Assembly: GCA_964023205.1 (NCBI GenBank)
Contig: OZ026837.1
Coordinates: 8,536,088-8,600,087 of the forward strand
Direction of reading: 5' to 3'
Source: Lutraria lutraria
Taxonomy: Eukaryota > Mollusca > Bivalvia > Venerida > Mactridae
DNA: 64,000 bases
The position numbers and the translations under genes are program-made. Positions 22,524-33,967 of this stretch are shown piece by piece. The notes beneath the pieces were generated by a model, which ran no database searches, had not been told where the DNA came from, and saw only the letters and a program-made list of their open reading frames with translations. Each line of letters opens with the position of its first letter. The first letter of the stretch is position 1.

Positions 22524-23707
22524 GACAGCGGAGGGGGTATGAAACGCCAAGAAGAACTATCATGAAGACACCAACCTCTCATCGAAAGGAAACAAAGGAT
22601 GTAGACAAATTGCCTATATCTGAGCTTCCTGACGTACCTGATGATCTGAGTTCCTATACAGCTCAGATTAAGGAGTTAAGGGACTTGGAAGTGGGTACGC
22701 GACTACGAATCACACCAAGGTCTATGCGGCTTCCAGCTAGCCGTGTAGATCACAAAGAGGCCAGCTGCAACAATCGGGCCTCGTACCTTGATAATAGGCA
22801 GTTTACACTTGGGCCACAAATGGCTGAAGTGCAGACTAACTTACAAGGTATGAGACGAAACGACCATGAAGCCAGGAACGAGGATCCATGCAGCACTTAC
22901 TCAAATAAAGCCTTCTTGTTAGCCTTTAAGAGTTTACCAAAAACTCTGATATATAACGGCAAAACAAATTGGCAGGCATTTGAGCTGAAGTTAAGACGGT
23001 TTGCGGAAACAAATACATGGACCGAACAAATCTGCAGGGACTGTCTATTGCACTGTTTGACGGACCAGGCTTTGTCATATGGTGCAATGCTGCTGAAGGG
23101 TGACTCATCAATGACTTATCAGCAAATGATGAGCAGGCTGACCACAAGGTTTGGAGCGGAAGAACTACCTTGTGGGGCACATGCCAAACTCTACCAATCA
23201 TCTCAACGAAAAAATGAGACATGGGCTGATAGAGTGCAACGTATGGCTACCCAGGCCTTCACAAATCTCCCTGACTCATATTCAAACGATAAGGTAATAT
23301 CCAGGTTTTGCCAGGGACTATCAGACAAAGCTGCTGGACTAAGTGCCTACATGCGTGGATTTTCAACAACTGAAAAGGCCATGAATGAGGTACGAATGTT
23401 TCAGTATTGTAAACAGGCCATGGAAGACAAAACCCCTAAAACTAGCCAGTCGCACAGCGCAACTGACTACCAGCCCCCTGTAACGGTTAGTGCAGTCCAA
23501 GACAGTACTAGCCTTAAGAGCCTAGAGGAAATGATTAAGAAAATTCAAATCGACCTCGAGACTCTTAAGAATGATAGGGGGGAGGGGGGTCGACCTAAAA
23601 GGACAAAGCGTAAGGATTATGAGGCCCGGGGGAAAAGTCAGGGAAATGTTTCCTCTGTCACAAGGAGGGACATTTCATTAGAAATTGCCCAGAGAACAGG
23701 GATTTAA
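22520..23707 (+). CDS. gag-like protein of a Ty3/gypsy-like retroelement
   Basis: The 395-residue frame has a basic N-terminus. Its central retrotransposon-gag-type region (residues about 130-300) includes FKSLPKTLIYNGKTNWQAF and WADRVQRMATQAF. A Lys/Arg-rich tail follows. A CX2CX4HX4C zinc knuckle is encoded at 23647-23688 but lies in a different frame from the ORF, so a shift occurred between about 23,610 and 23,644. In the family, gag forms the particle and the knuckle binds RNA. The copy is decayed. Confidence 0.75.
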   Translation: MRQRRGYETPRRTIMKTPTSHRKETKDVDKLPISELPDVPDDLSSYTAQIKELRDLEVGTRLRITPRSMRLPASRVDHKEASCNNRASYLDNRQFTLGPQMAEVQTNLQGMRRNDHEARNEDPCSTYSNKAFLLAFKSLPKTLIYNGKTNWQAFELKLRRFAETNTWTEQICRDCLLHCLTDQALSYGAMLLKGDSSMTYQQMMSRLTTRFGAEELPCGAHAKLYQSSQRKNETWADRVQRMATQAFTNLPDSYSNDKVISRFCQGLSDKAAGLSAYMRGFSTTEKAMNEVRMFQYCKQAMEDKTPKTSQSHSATDYQPPVTVSAVQDSTSLKSLEEMIKKIQIDLETLKNDRGEGGRPKRTKRKDYEARGKSQGNVSSVTRRDISLEIAQRTGI

Positions 23708-24142
23708 ACGGGTCCAGGTCGGGAAGAAGAGCCCATTCTCGACCAGGAGTGAACACAAAAGAGGCTTACCAAAGGGAAAGCCAATAGGTAGTAGAAATGC
23801 TGGAACGCCTACAAAGAGTTCGGTATTATAAAATGCTAATGCCGAGCCTAAGGTACCAGAAGCTCCAAAAGAAAATCAATTTGCAGTCGTGGAACAAAAG
23901 GAGATAAACAGGGTGTAATTAACCCATGCTTCTTCATAAAAGCAACAGGTATGAAAACTGGTCAGTACCTGAAATTTGAGAGACCAAGAGGCACCGAGGA
24001 GACCCCTAAGAAGATCCAGCAAGCTAGGGGCCCACAACAGGTACCTGCTGAAGCTATTGTGGAGTTGTCCATGGTAGAAGGGGACATGCATGTAAGGGTA
24101 TGCGGTGTCTCTAAACAAAATGAGACTTTTACCTGCTAGGGG
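23708..24142 (+). pseudogene. protease-region remnant and deletion junction
   Basis: This stretch holds only short open pieces. One, about 23,920-24,139, reads NPCFFIKATG near its start and ends ETFTC at a stop, where a retropepsin domain would continue into its 'LLGLD' strand. The catalytic D-T/S-G is not seen. The next frame, at 24143, starts directly in the linker before integrase. The whole reverse transcriptase and RNase H region is therefore missing, with the junction at about 24,139-24,145. Confidence 0.5.
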
Positions 24143-25528
24143 TTGAATGTTAATTCAGTGCGCAGAGCACAGGAGACAGATCCAAATCTCAGAATAATCT
24201 TGGATTGGTTGAACAAAACATCCGGTCCAAGTGAGTCTGAATTGATTTTGGCCAGCCCATGTGCCAAAACATACTGGAATAATAAAGTACAGTTTATTCT
24301 TGTTGGTGAACTTCTGTTTCATAGGAGACAGAATGATGAGGAGTTGGACATGGTGATGCCAAGTAGCCTTACAAATGAGACTATAAGGTTGAACCATGAC
24401 ATACCGTCTGCTGGTCACCAGGGGGTGGCGAGAACCAAGGCTATATTAAAAGAACGGTTCTTTTGGAGAGGGATGGGTGACGATGTAGCAAATTACATCG
24501 CCACCTGCTCCAAATGTAACCAGAATAAGAAGGCTGCTAAGTATGGACATAATCCGATGCAAGAGTATCAGGCAAGTGCCCCTATGGAAAGAGTTCATAT
24601 TGATTACCTGGGACCATTGCCTGAGACTCGAAGAGGAAATGAGTATGTCCTAATGATGGTAGATCAGTTCACCAAATGGGTGGAGTGTGTACCATTACCA
24701 TCACAAACAGCAGAAGTTACAGCCAAAGCGGCCGTAGATAGCTTCTTTTCTAGATTTGGTTATCCCCAAGGCAGAAACTTTGAGTCCAAGTTTTTCGCAG
24801 CATTATGTGAAGCACTTGCGATTCACAAGACACGGACTACACCATACCGTCCATCCGCAAATGGGCAGGTTGAAAGGTTTAACCGTACACTTATGGATGC
24901 GGTAAGGGGTTATATTGGCGATTCGCAAGACCAATGGGATTTGCACCTGCCACAAATAGCGGGTGCAATGAGAAGTGCGGTAAATAGGAGCACAGGACAT
25001 ACAGCAAACAAGCTAATGTTGGGAAGAGAAGTGAACTCTCCAGTTTACCTCATGTTCCCGAGCAAGGTTTCACAGCCAGTAACCGCTGACGAATATGTTG
25101 CTACCTTGATGAAAAGTATTCAGGAAGCTAACAACGCGGCCAGGGAGACACTCAAAACATCACTGAAACGTATGAAGCGTGACTATGACACACGTGTTGT
25201 AGAGCGTGTTTACGAAGTAGGTTATGTTGTGTACCTCATGGACACAGCGGCGAAGAAGGGGAAGTGTAAGAAGCTGTGCCCTCCGTGGAAGGGTCCCGCA
25301 GTGGTAATCAAAAAGAGTACTACCTCCCTATATCGTGTGATGCTACGAAAATCAATCTTTGTAGTTAATCACGATCGTATGAAGAAATGTCGGGACCGGG
25401 TTATCCCAACATGGATAACAAAATGGCTTCAGAACCCTACCATTGATGACGGCGACAAGAAGGACGTGGACGGGACCCTGTATTGTGTGTGTCGCAAACC
25501 ATGGCAAGGCCGGTTTATGATCCAATGA
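24143..25528 (+). pseudogene. Ty3/gypsy-type integrase lacking one catalytic Asp
   Basis: The 461-residue frame has an H2C2 zinc domain (His85, His92, Cys122, Cys125) and a DDE core with Asp154 in HIDYLGPLP and Glu244 in NGQVERFNRTL. The C-terminal region contains PPWKGPAVVIKKSTTSLYRV, as in gypsy elements. The segment that should carry the second Asp is contracted: FGYPQ runs straight into GRNFES, so the His-Ser/Thr-Asp-Gln block is missing and the enzyme cannot be active. The end (YCVCRKPW) opens a PHD finger that continues in another frame. The annotated Met is only where this frame opens; no native start is visible. Confidence 0.85.
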
Positions 25529-25640
25529 TGGCAGTGATGAATGGTTCCATGACCCGTGCGTTAATGTAACAGCATCGGATGCATTGGACATAGACAAATA
25601 TTGGTGCAGGGTATGTCGGGGTCACAAACAGTGTAACTAG
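25480..25640 (+). pseudogene. PHD finger at the integrase C-terminus, split by a one-base loss
   Basis: The integrase frame ends YCVCRKPWQGRFMIQ and then a stop. From 25,528 on, the shifted frame gives DGSDEWFHDPC and KYWCRVCRGHK before a stop at about 25,640. Together these have the PHD spacing: CxC, then a Trp-Phe-His pair, then a WCxxC close. The frames differ by one base at a TG that should be a Cys codon. PHD fingers read histone H3 tails, so a role in target choice is plausible, comparable with the chromodomain of chromoviruses. That role is inference. Confidence 0.65.
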
Positions 25641-25756
25641 TTAAACTCAGGGGAGCGTTACTGTTGCATGATAACTGATGGTGGTAGCTGCGTGCCTTGC
25701 TCCAAGAATGCGGGAGGAGATACGGGAAAAGTATCCCGTTATCGAAATTCCCCTAA

Positions 25757-26133
25757 AGGACCGTCCCCAGCCATTTCCACCTGGACCGATTAAGGAACAA
25801 GGTGGGCAAAACTGTCACCTTGAGAGAAATCTTAGGGAAAATTGACCCCGAGATAGGGGATGAGGTAAATGTGACAGGAGGAGTAGCTGTACTTTGTGAA
25901 CCTCCTACATACCCATCCCAAGAAGAGGTCTCTGATCTCTATTCACAGGGAATAGGGGTAGCCATAGGAGTCCATCCAAGGGGCTGTAGAGACCAAAGAG
26001 AGAGGGACTGGTTGAGGTTTGAGGAATGCCTCAAGTTCCAAGGGGTCAGTGCACTAGGGGAGGTGGGCCTTGATCACTCCCGTGTTGTTCCCCGTGATTG
26101 GGACTTGCATAAACAAAAGTTATTGTCATGTGT
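25757..26133 (+). pseudogene. truncated TatD-type metal-dependent hydrolase domain
   Basis: The frame opens after an in-frame TAA and soon reads SHFHLDR at 25,769-25,789, the His-x-His metal site at the start of TatD barrels. It continues through VNVTGGVAVLCEPPTYPS, IGVAIGVHP (the AxGxHP strand) and SALGEVGLDHS, the Glu of the second metal site. After WDLHKQKLL it passes into dispersed repeat sequence, so about the last half of a normal domain of 250-270 residues is missing. A GTG at 25802 is not a credible start. It lies about 120 bases after the PHD finger stop, in the same orientation, so it appears to belong to the retroelement. TatD enzymes are 3'-5' exonucleases or hydrolases; activity here is impossible. 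Confidence 0.7.
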
Positions 26134-26285
26134 AAATATATCTACTGACACCACGGAAATTACTAAACATACTACGTACAATGTGAACCTTTGTTATTTT
26201 ATAAAAATGAAATTCATTCAAGCCTATTTAAACACATTGTAAATATAACTATTTCTTGAGTGTAGTAGCACAGTCACTGGGGACC
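26128..26285 (+). repeat. dispersed repeat at the end of the TatD-like frame
   Basis: This is the counterpart of 15795-15965. The open frame runs through it and ends at 26242, adding about 37 residues that are not TatD-like. It may mark the 3' end of the element or a later insertion or recombination point. Confidence 0.5.
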
Positions 26286-26329
26286 TCCCGTGTGCAAAAA
26301 TATCCATCTATAGATTTGATATCAATTTA

Positions 26330-26920
26330 AAGCTGCACGTTTCAAGTTTTAAAGATTTGGGGTAAACATGTGGTATCAGGTTACCAGATATCCAAGATGG
26401 CCGCCAAATAATTGAAATTTTTCATTTAACAGGATAAAATAGGTTGGTTTTCGTACGTGTTACACAAAAAAACTATATAACGACTTTATTTGCATCCAGT
26501 TTGACAAATATGAAAATAAGTAACCTTATTAATTGACGGTACCTTCGTAATCTTCAAAGAAATACATGAGAATGTAGCAAAAATTACGACATGGGGCTGG
26601 AACCTTCACCTACCAGCCCGTGCATAGGGGAGAAAATGAATATTTTCATAATCAATTATAAAGTCATAAACAACATTCCGACAACTGTATCATTATTACT
26701 GGTATCAAAGTCATATCATCGCGGAGTCACATACAAATGTATATTCAAAGGTGCAAATGTACATTGTATCACAGTTTCTAGTGAAGAGTTATGTTAGGAT
26801 TATTTATAGACACTTCACTTGTGTAAATACTTGTGTAATGATTTTTTTTTTAATTCTTGCTTTGCTATTTTATGGTTCGGTTGTCGTGGCAACAACATGG
26901 CAAACTGCAAACCCATTTGC
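26330..26920 (+). repeat. dispersed repeat, inverted relative to 30075-30620
   Basis: The two stretches match on opposite strands with indels. Landmarks are ATAAAATAGGTTGGTTT, a GGGGAGAAAATGA/GGGGGAAAATGA block, ATCACAGTTTCTAGTGAAG and CTTGTGTAAATACTTG. It is non-coding; the short frames within it are not conserved. Confidence 0.6.
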
Positions 26921-29900
26921 TTGGTCGTTGTTCTAGAGGTCCGTTTCAAATATTTAGTTAAAATCAATCTCATCATTATAAGTTTCAAATATTCTGACAG
27001 AAACTGTCATAATCATTCTTAAAACTGCATTATGGGTGTATGTTAGAAGTATGAATATTGTAAATTGATATGGATAAATATAAGTCTTTACATATACCTT
27101 ATAATATACCAACAAAACTTATAATCTCAAACATCTATGACACTTATTTAAAGACATTGAACCCAGAATGGAAGGCATGTGCTTTATGGACCAGCAGTCC
27201 TCTGTATTCCACAGTAGGGGGTAATAAAACCGAAAGGCTCATTTCTAGACATGACTACATGCTTATAAAAACAACAGGAAGTTATTCATAAACTAATTAT
27301 CTCTATTAATCAATAAAAGTGTGTGACCCTAGTTTTTCACTGGGTGTCAAGTATATACATACACCATATGTTATAAGCTGATCGTGATCAGAGGGATTAA
27401 TTAGACCGATATAAGGGGCAATAAAACAATTAATAATTTACACCTCATGTGGACTTTGGGGGTCACTTGTATATATGAGCCGTTCTATACTTGTGCCAAA
27501 TTATAGTGTTTAAATTAGCAAGATTTCGTGTCGATCAAATTTTAATGTAGCTTCTATAGAGAGACGGTGCGACAGCGCTATTGAAATTAATTTTAAGCGT
27601 CCTTAACAGTGAGTAATTGTTATAATTAAGTAAAAAGGGTTGCCCAAACTTGGTGCAATCAAGCATATGGTAATTCTCGTTAATGTTGTTGACATTAGGG
27701 ATGAACGTACGTTTAGATCCAATTCTTACATTTTTCAAGATTCCTTAATTTTCAGTAAAGGGAAAAGGAATAAATTGTATAATATCTCCTTCCAGTCGAT
27801 TTTCTTCGCGATCGTCTGAGTTGCATGGTTCCAGCTGATATATTCTAACCATTTAAAATGTATATTCAATCTGTTTTATTTAAAAAATCGTTGTCTTTGA
27901 GCTTCTACACAGCGTATCAGATAACCTTCGACACGACAGCTTGTCGAAGGAAAATGGCGGCGATAAGTGTTGCCACTCGAAACTTACGTTACGAAGCATA
28001 AAATTGCATATTAAAGTTAATGTAAACACACTTTTTAGTACTAAGTAAAGTTGTTTACAATGAATTAGTAATACCAAAATAAAGAAATTTGTAATTTGAA
28101 CGTTATTTTGTAGTCTGAATATAATATGAATTGAAATATAATCTGCAAGGCTGAAAATGATACAATTTGTAATTTGCACGTTTATGTCGATTATTTTAAC
28201 ACGAAGTATTCCAACAGTTTGAAATAAACACATGTTTATCAATGGAGGCAAAATAATTAAATAAACAAATGATTTAACTAACCATGGGCCAATCTCTTCA
28301 TACCTTCAGATTTGACAATTATACTGAAATTAAAAAGCGGGCAAAGTGGGGATAAAACGTCGAAATGAATGGTCACCGATAAGTGTTAAAATTGACACAT
28401 TTGCATTGTTCGGTTTTCGGAACGGTAAAACAATCGTTACTTTACATGTAATTCGGTATTCTGAATTTAGAAGTTCCTGTATTCAGAAGTGCAGACTGTA
28501 TAAGAAATTGAGTTATTGTATAACCAATTCCATATTGTACATTAATCAACTAAATATATACAATGCTTGACATTAGAAGGTCATTTGTTCCTTCAAAACC
28601 AAACTGTTGGATTGACAATCCTTTAACAATAAAACAAACCTACAAATATGTGAGAATATGATTGGGAATATAATTGCTGGTTGAAGGCAGGCCAGCTAGA
28701 TTAATTGCTTTGCATTTACATTATTATAATATCTATATCATATATTGTTCTACAGTTAGTTGTTTGCTTTATGACGATTATGAGAAAATGTTCTACCTTT
28801 ACAATTACATTTACTCTATACTGGATTTTAAGACTCTTACGAAAACCAGCTAAATACAATCAGTTTTTGCTTTACTTTAATCGCAGCAAGTCTTGTTCGA
28901 ATTTACTGGTCATATCACAATTGTCAATATATGGACAGCTTAAAGAACTTGGTTTCCTGTAATTGCATTGTCGGAGATACATTTTCGTACTAGACTTTGT
29001 AATTCTAATTTGTGTTTCCCGTCTAAATGGTACAGTGTCTTTGACTGATTTTGTTCGACTCAAACAAAAGATCTATTCTGTAGGACTTGCTGCAAATAGC
29101 AATGATCATGTTCAAATATGTCTCATATAAATTGTCGAATGTTCTTAACCATCTCCTATTCACTTTCCTGACATTAGCCATTACAGCCTGCAGGTGAACA
29201 ATGTGACAGTGATGTTAGCATATGTTTTAATTGGTGACACAACTCACGTTTTGTGGTTTCTTTCCTATTGTTAAAACTTCAGTCTCAGATTTAGTGAACT
29301 CATGACAAGTTAGTTCATACAGGAATGGCAATAATTTCGTTTCGTTAATTTTACAAACGACAAGCATTTCTTGTTTATTATTTTCCATTCCGTGATGAAG
29401 TTTTCCTTTTTAGTTCTTCCTGTCATACTACCGCTTTTCTGACTTCTGTTGTTCTCTGATCTGCACGTACTGCCTTACATTTGCCTGTTGTTTTGTTTGA
29501 CGAAAACTAAATGTCCATTGCTGAAGTTATGGAAGACACAAGGTGCGATTTCATGTAGCAGTTACATAATATCCAAGGTATATTGAGCACCATCGCAAGG
29601 AGTTAGTGTTGTCAAAGACGACAAAATACGACAGTATTTACTTAACCGTTGATGAATGAAGTAGTCAATTACCTTCGGTATCTGCCCTTACAAGATTTTT
29701 CAGGAATCTAACCAGTTCAAGAAAATGTCCAAATACTTGAACGTTTTAAATAAGTTACATCTCAATTAATTTCACTTCATAATAATAAAGTTGCTATGAA
29801 AGCCACTAAGAAGACCAAAATCGGTAAACATAAATTTATCCGTGTGAGAAAAGCAATCGAAATAAACAAAGCATAGAAACATTCGTAGTATGAAAACGTG

Positions 29901-30074
29901 AACCATACACTCAAGTCAACAGAGAAAAACTAATGATACTTAATTAGCCCAACCAATCATGATATGTTTAAGAAATTTCAATAGAAAATCAATGAGGATA
30001 ATATTTGATTTTTTAAAAATTACATTGATTTAAAAGTTACATGTTTGGTATTGAATCTATGAAATCGACCTAGC
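26921..30074. other. 3.1 kb with no recognised gene
   Basis: This is AT-rich sequence. One small hairpin, CCTTCGACA ... TGTCGAAGG, lies at about 27,928-27,953. The minus-strand frame of 123 codons at 27880-28251 has no recognisable domain. I see no splice-bounded coding exon. Confidence 0.4.
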
Positions 30075-30620
30075 TGGTGTTTTTGTTTTGCAATTTGACA
30101 CTGTGTTTCCACGGTAATCGAACCAATCATATAGCAACACAAGAATACAAAGATCAAGCCGACCGTTACAATCAATTATCACACAGTCAAGTATTTACAC
30201 AAGTGGAGTGTCTATATTCAATTCAGTGTCTCATTAAGCATAGCATAACCCTTCACTAGAAACTGTGATATGATGTACATTAACCCCACCCACTTTGAAA
30301 ATATGTGACTCCACAATGGTATGACAATAGTTATGATACAAATGGATGATGTTGTTAATGACTCTATACTGATTTTCAAAATACTCATTTTCCCCCCTAC
30401 CAATGTGCTGATAGATAAAGGTTTAAGACCCCTTGCCATAAATGTCCATGCATATTTTTGGTGTAATACATGCTAAACCAACCTATTTTATACCACTAAA
30501 GCAATTTTTTTCTAATATTTAACTGCCATCTAGGATTTCTCAAAACGTACCATAATCCCACTTGTCTACCCAATTGTTTTGAAAACGTTCAGATTTACTT
30601 TGATATTAAACCTGTATATG
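30075..30620 (-). repeat. dispersed repeat, second copy (inverted)
   Basis: This is the reverse-complement partner of 26330-26920. The pair could form a long fold-back spanning about 4 kb. Confidence 0.6.
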
Positions 30621-31014
30621 ACGGGAGATCCCATTGGATTGTTATTGAGCCGGCACGAAATAAGATCCCATTTTACCTTTAAATGAGACATTGTCCTTGG
30701 AGAGATGTGTGCGGCTTAATGTCTAGTGATTTGTGGTGACTTATTCTAACATTTTCCGATGAATTAAGATTTACAGAGCAAATGCGCCTAAAATACTTAA
30801 AGTACACTCTTTTAACTCCAAGTGTATCCTTGGCCTATGTGGTAGGATAGGTTGAGTGCGACATATCGTCTACGGGTATTGATGGTTAACATATGTGGTA
30901 ACTTATTTCAAAGCCCTAGATGAATGAAAAAGTTACAGGCCGGAAAAGACAGATCAAATGACTCTTATAACTCTTATATTTTTTATAGTGGTTCTATAAT
31001 AAAACACATTTGGT

Positions 31015-31530
31015 CAATTTACAGACAAGAAAATAAATCAGAACGGACAACCGTAAAACAATTTTATAATAATAACAATAAAAATAAACAGGCGAAAACC
31101 GATGACCTTACGGTATTACATTTATTCATGAATTGGGAAAAATCATAATAATGCAGAACTGTATTCGAGTTATTTTATGATATTTGTAAATCAGTTACAA
31201 AACACACAAAATAATATGAACACATCAATGTCATTTTGAGAAATGAAGTACAGTTTGAGCGATTAAAGACAATATCCGATGGAATGATGAAATGTATATA
31301 CATCCACTAGGATTCTTATGCTTTGTTTGTTTCTGCATTTTAACATTCAAATACATAATATATTTAATATTGTGAGACTTTTCAATGAACATACATAACA
31401 TCTTACTAAAACATAAGTCCCTAGTAATTTATAATTTACATTTACATAAATATATTAAGTTTACTTACCAAACGAAAGTTGACAATATTACCGACAACGG
31501 CAATAGACACGTTTACATTTTCATACACTC
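31015..31530. repeat. dispersed segment paired with 16900-17800
   Basis: It shares AAACAATTTTATAATAATAA-like and CGAAAACCGATG blocks and TATTACCGACAACGG with the 16.9-17.8 kb region, in the same orientation. The fragment of the TTAA element found in the other copy is absent here. Confidence 0.5.
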
Positions 31531-33092
31531 TCACAACTATGACTTCCTATTAATATGTAAGCAATGTAACAATGCATGCTTGGTCTCGTTTATGAATATT
31601 CGCTATTTTTATTAGTTTCAATTGAAATAAGATCTGGGTTAACTGTTAATACACTAGTATCCTAATATATTTGAGAACGGGTCGCATAAATAGCACTGCA
31701 TAAAGATCGACAAGAACAGATGCAGTTTTATATTTAGAAAGTTTATTGTTTTGAATACCATTAAATAAGTTAATCCATTAGGTTACATGATGGATTTCAA
31801 TAACACATTTAAACAAACCTTCAAACATTCATACATTGTAATAACCGTTTCCATTGCACCACACGTACACCGAGGAGAAGAAATCATTCTGTTCAAGTCG
31901 CATTTTAATTCTTTTCCTAGGGTTAATTTTGTAATTCGGGTGTTTCGGGTCTGTAGTTGAATTATGAATTGGATGCGTTTCTCTTACATGTATTGTTTTT
32001 CTTATACATGTACATGTATTGTGAAAGAGAATTCCACTTGCGGATAGTAAGTAGGAGAAAATGGGTAGCATATATAATTATTTTAGGGAGTAGTACTGTA
32101 TTTCCGGAATGTCAAGATTGGATGATTGATCAGATACCCTGTTATTGCCTACGGGCATGCTCATGCACATGTTTAATGGAAACAATGCAGAGCCTCCAGG
32201 CATGTTCGAGATATATGGCTTCCAACTTCTTGTAATGCTGATTTCCTACTACGCCTTATTAACATTAATTTTGATGATAAATGCGATGACAATTTTACCA
32301 TAATTTTTATTCGAAAAAAATAACCCAAAAGGTGTTGTGTCTCTTGACCGTTGAAATGTCAACACTGTCGAAGAAAGAAAGAAATGTAAGGTTTGGTGTG
32401 TTTTTCTTTAACAAATTCTTTCTTGTGTGAAATAAATGAGACTGGCCAATTGATAGTAGAGTCCTAACTATGATTTTGAAGTAATAAAAAAGACAAGAGA
32501 CACTGTTTTGCGATTTGCAAAAAATATGTAATATAACGGCTTGTGGACTATTAATTAAAGCGCAAAGTCGGGTGATGTCGACACTGTTGTAATTCCGAGA
32601 CTCCTATCTTTTAGTTGTAATGTCATATTTTTTGTATTTTTGGCTTGTCCGCTCTCTAACTTCGTAATTCATCAGAGGATTTTGAAATCAGGTACCACAA
32701 ATTTTAACCGACGATATATCGCGCGCATGTTCCATGGCATTTCATCCAAGGTCAAGATCACATTTAAATGTAAATGAGTCTTCGATCGTGTCCGCACATT
32801 GACTATGTCATGTATGGATAGATTTCAGAAGTCTTGGTTGAAATATTTACCAACGTGAGACCTCTAGGGTTAGCTAATAACATCTCTGAAAAAAAACTTT
32901 ATACATCAGATTTAAACATTCTGTGTCAAAGCAGCGAGTGGGGTGACAAAGCTTTATTAGGTCTAAAAATATTGTAGAAACAGGATAAAATAATTGTATG
33001 ATGTGAGATATTAATGAACGATTGGAATAGGAACTAGAAACTGTTTTTGATAAGTACTTTCTTTGAAGTAATATTTAATGAAAAATTATATA
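31531..33092. other. no gene recognised; small repeat at 32950-32992
   Basis: Bases 32950-32992 (CTTTATTAGGTCTAAAA then TGTAGAAACAGGATAAAA) match, on the opposite strand, the start of the insert at 52151-52696. The rest is unassigned. Confidence 0.4.
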
Positions 33093-33967
33093 TTATAAAT
33101 TAAAGAGGTTGAGCTATGCTTAAAATAACAGGAATCAAGAATCATGATTTAGATTTGTAGACTGCAAGTTACTTATGAAAAAACAACAACAAAAATAAAA
33201 CAAACAAAAAAGCATCAAATATATTAGAATCTGGGTAATGATTTTTACCAAAAATAGTGGTTACCTCATGTCCACCTAGAAATATTAAGTATCGATAACG
33301 ACTGATTGTTTACGTAAAGAAAATGCATGATATGTGAATTTTGCTAGATTATGTCTATTTTTCAATAGATAACATGATTTGAGTGAATTTGAAGACACTT
33401 GGGCGAACATAATAGTATGGTTTTAAACATTGCTTACGAATATTAATATATAAAGGACAAATAATAACAAAGTGGTAATCATCTTCGGTGTCATTTGAAT
33501 TACATATCAGACAGGTACGTAAATTTCGCTCTATTCTTTGATTGCCGTATCTACCAGTTTCTATTCTTAGCTGATGTGATGGCAATCTTAACTGAGTCAA
33601 TGCTATTCTAAATCTTTTTGGAACAAAATCTAAATAATTTTCATAACATACGTTTGTTTAAAATAGCAATAAGAGTGTAAACACGGACTTGTCGAAATAC
33701 TGTTATACCAAGACTGAAGAAAATACATCTATAGCACGTTGTTTAAAAACACAATGGAAATTATTAAGATCAACGCTATATGGATCAGCCCAAACAAAAC
33801 CGAATCCAAAATTATCTAAAAGTAACTTAACCTTGTTGGCCCAATTCATACTGTTATTATAGCAACCAGTAAGCATAGATTCGTACAATTTTTTAATAAT
33901 AATATTATCTGTATTAATAATTTTACACCAGAACTTGATAATACGAAGATATCTATTAATTTTAGTT
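33093..33967 (-). pseudogene. LINE 3' end: C-terminus of a reverse-transcriptase ORF, decayed
   Basis: On the minus strand, 33888-33703 reads MNWANKVKLLLDNFGFGFVW and FKQRAIDVF, and 33600-33355 reads RNLRTCLICNSNDTEDDYHF followed by CPLY. The CxxC...EDxxHF...CPxY motif is the zinc-binding tail typical of non-LTR retrotransposon ORF2 proteins. Frames change between 33,700 and 33,600, so it is inactive. The sequence between 33,355 and 33,093 is the 3' untranslated end, shared with the copy at 36775. Its upstream edge abuts the TIR element at 33,968. Confidence 0.75.

Noticed and set aside
25757..26133. Bacterial contamination as the source of the TatD-like domain
   Set aside because: It is collinear with the retroelement frames, has similar base composition, and runs into a repeat found elsewhere in the window.
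21583..26300. Paired LTRs around the gypsy-like element
   Set aside because: No direct repeat was found between the leader and the sequence after 26,130, so LTRs are not annotated.
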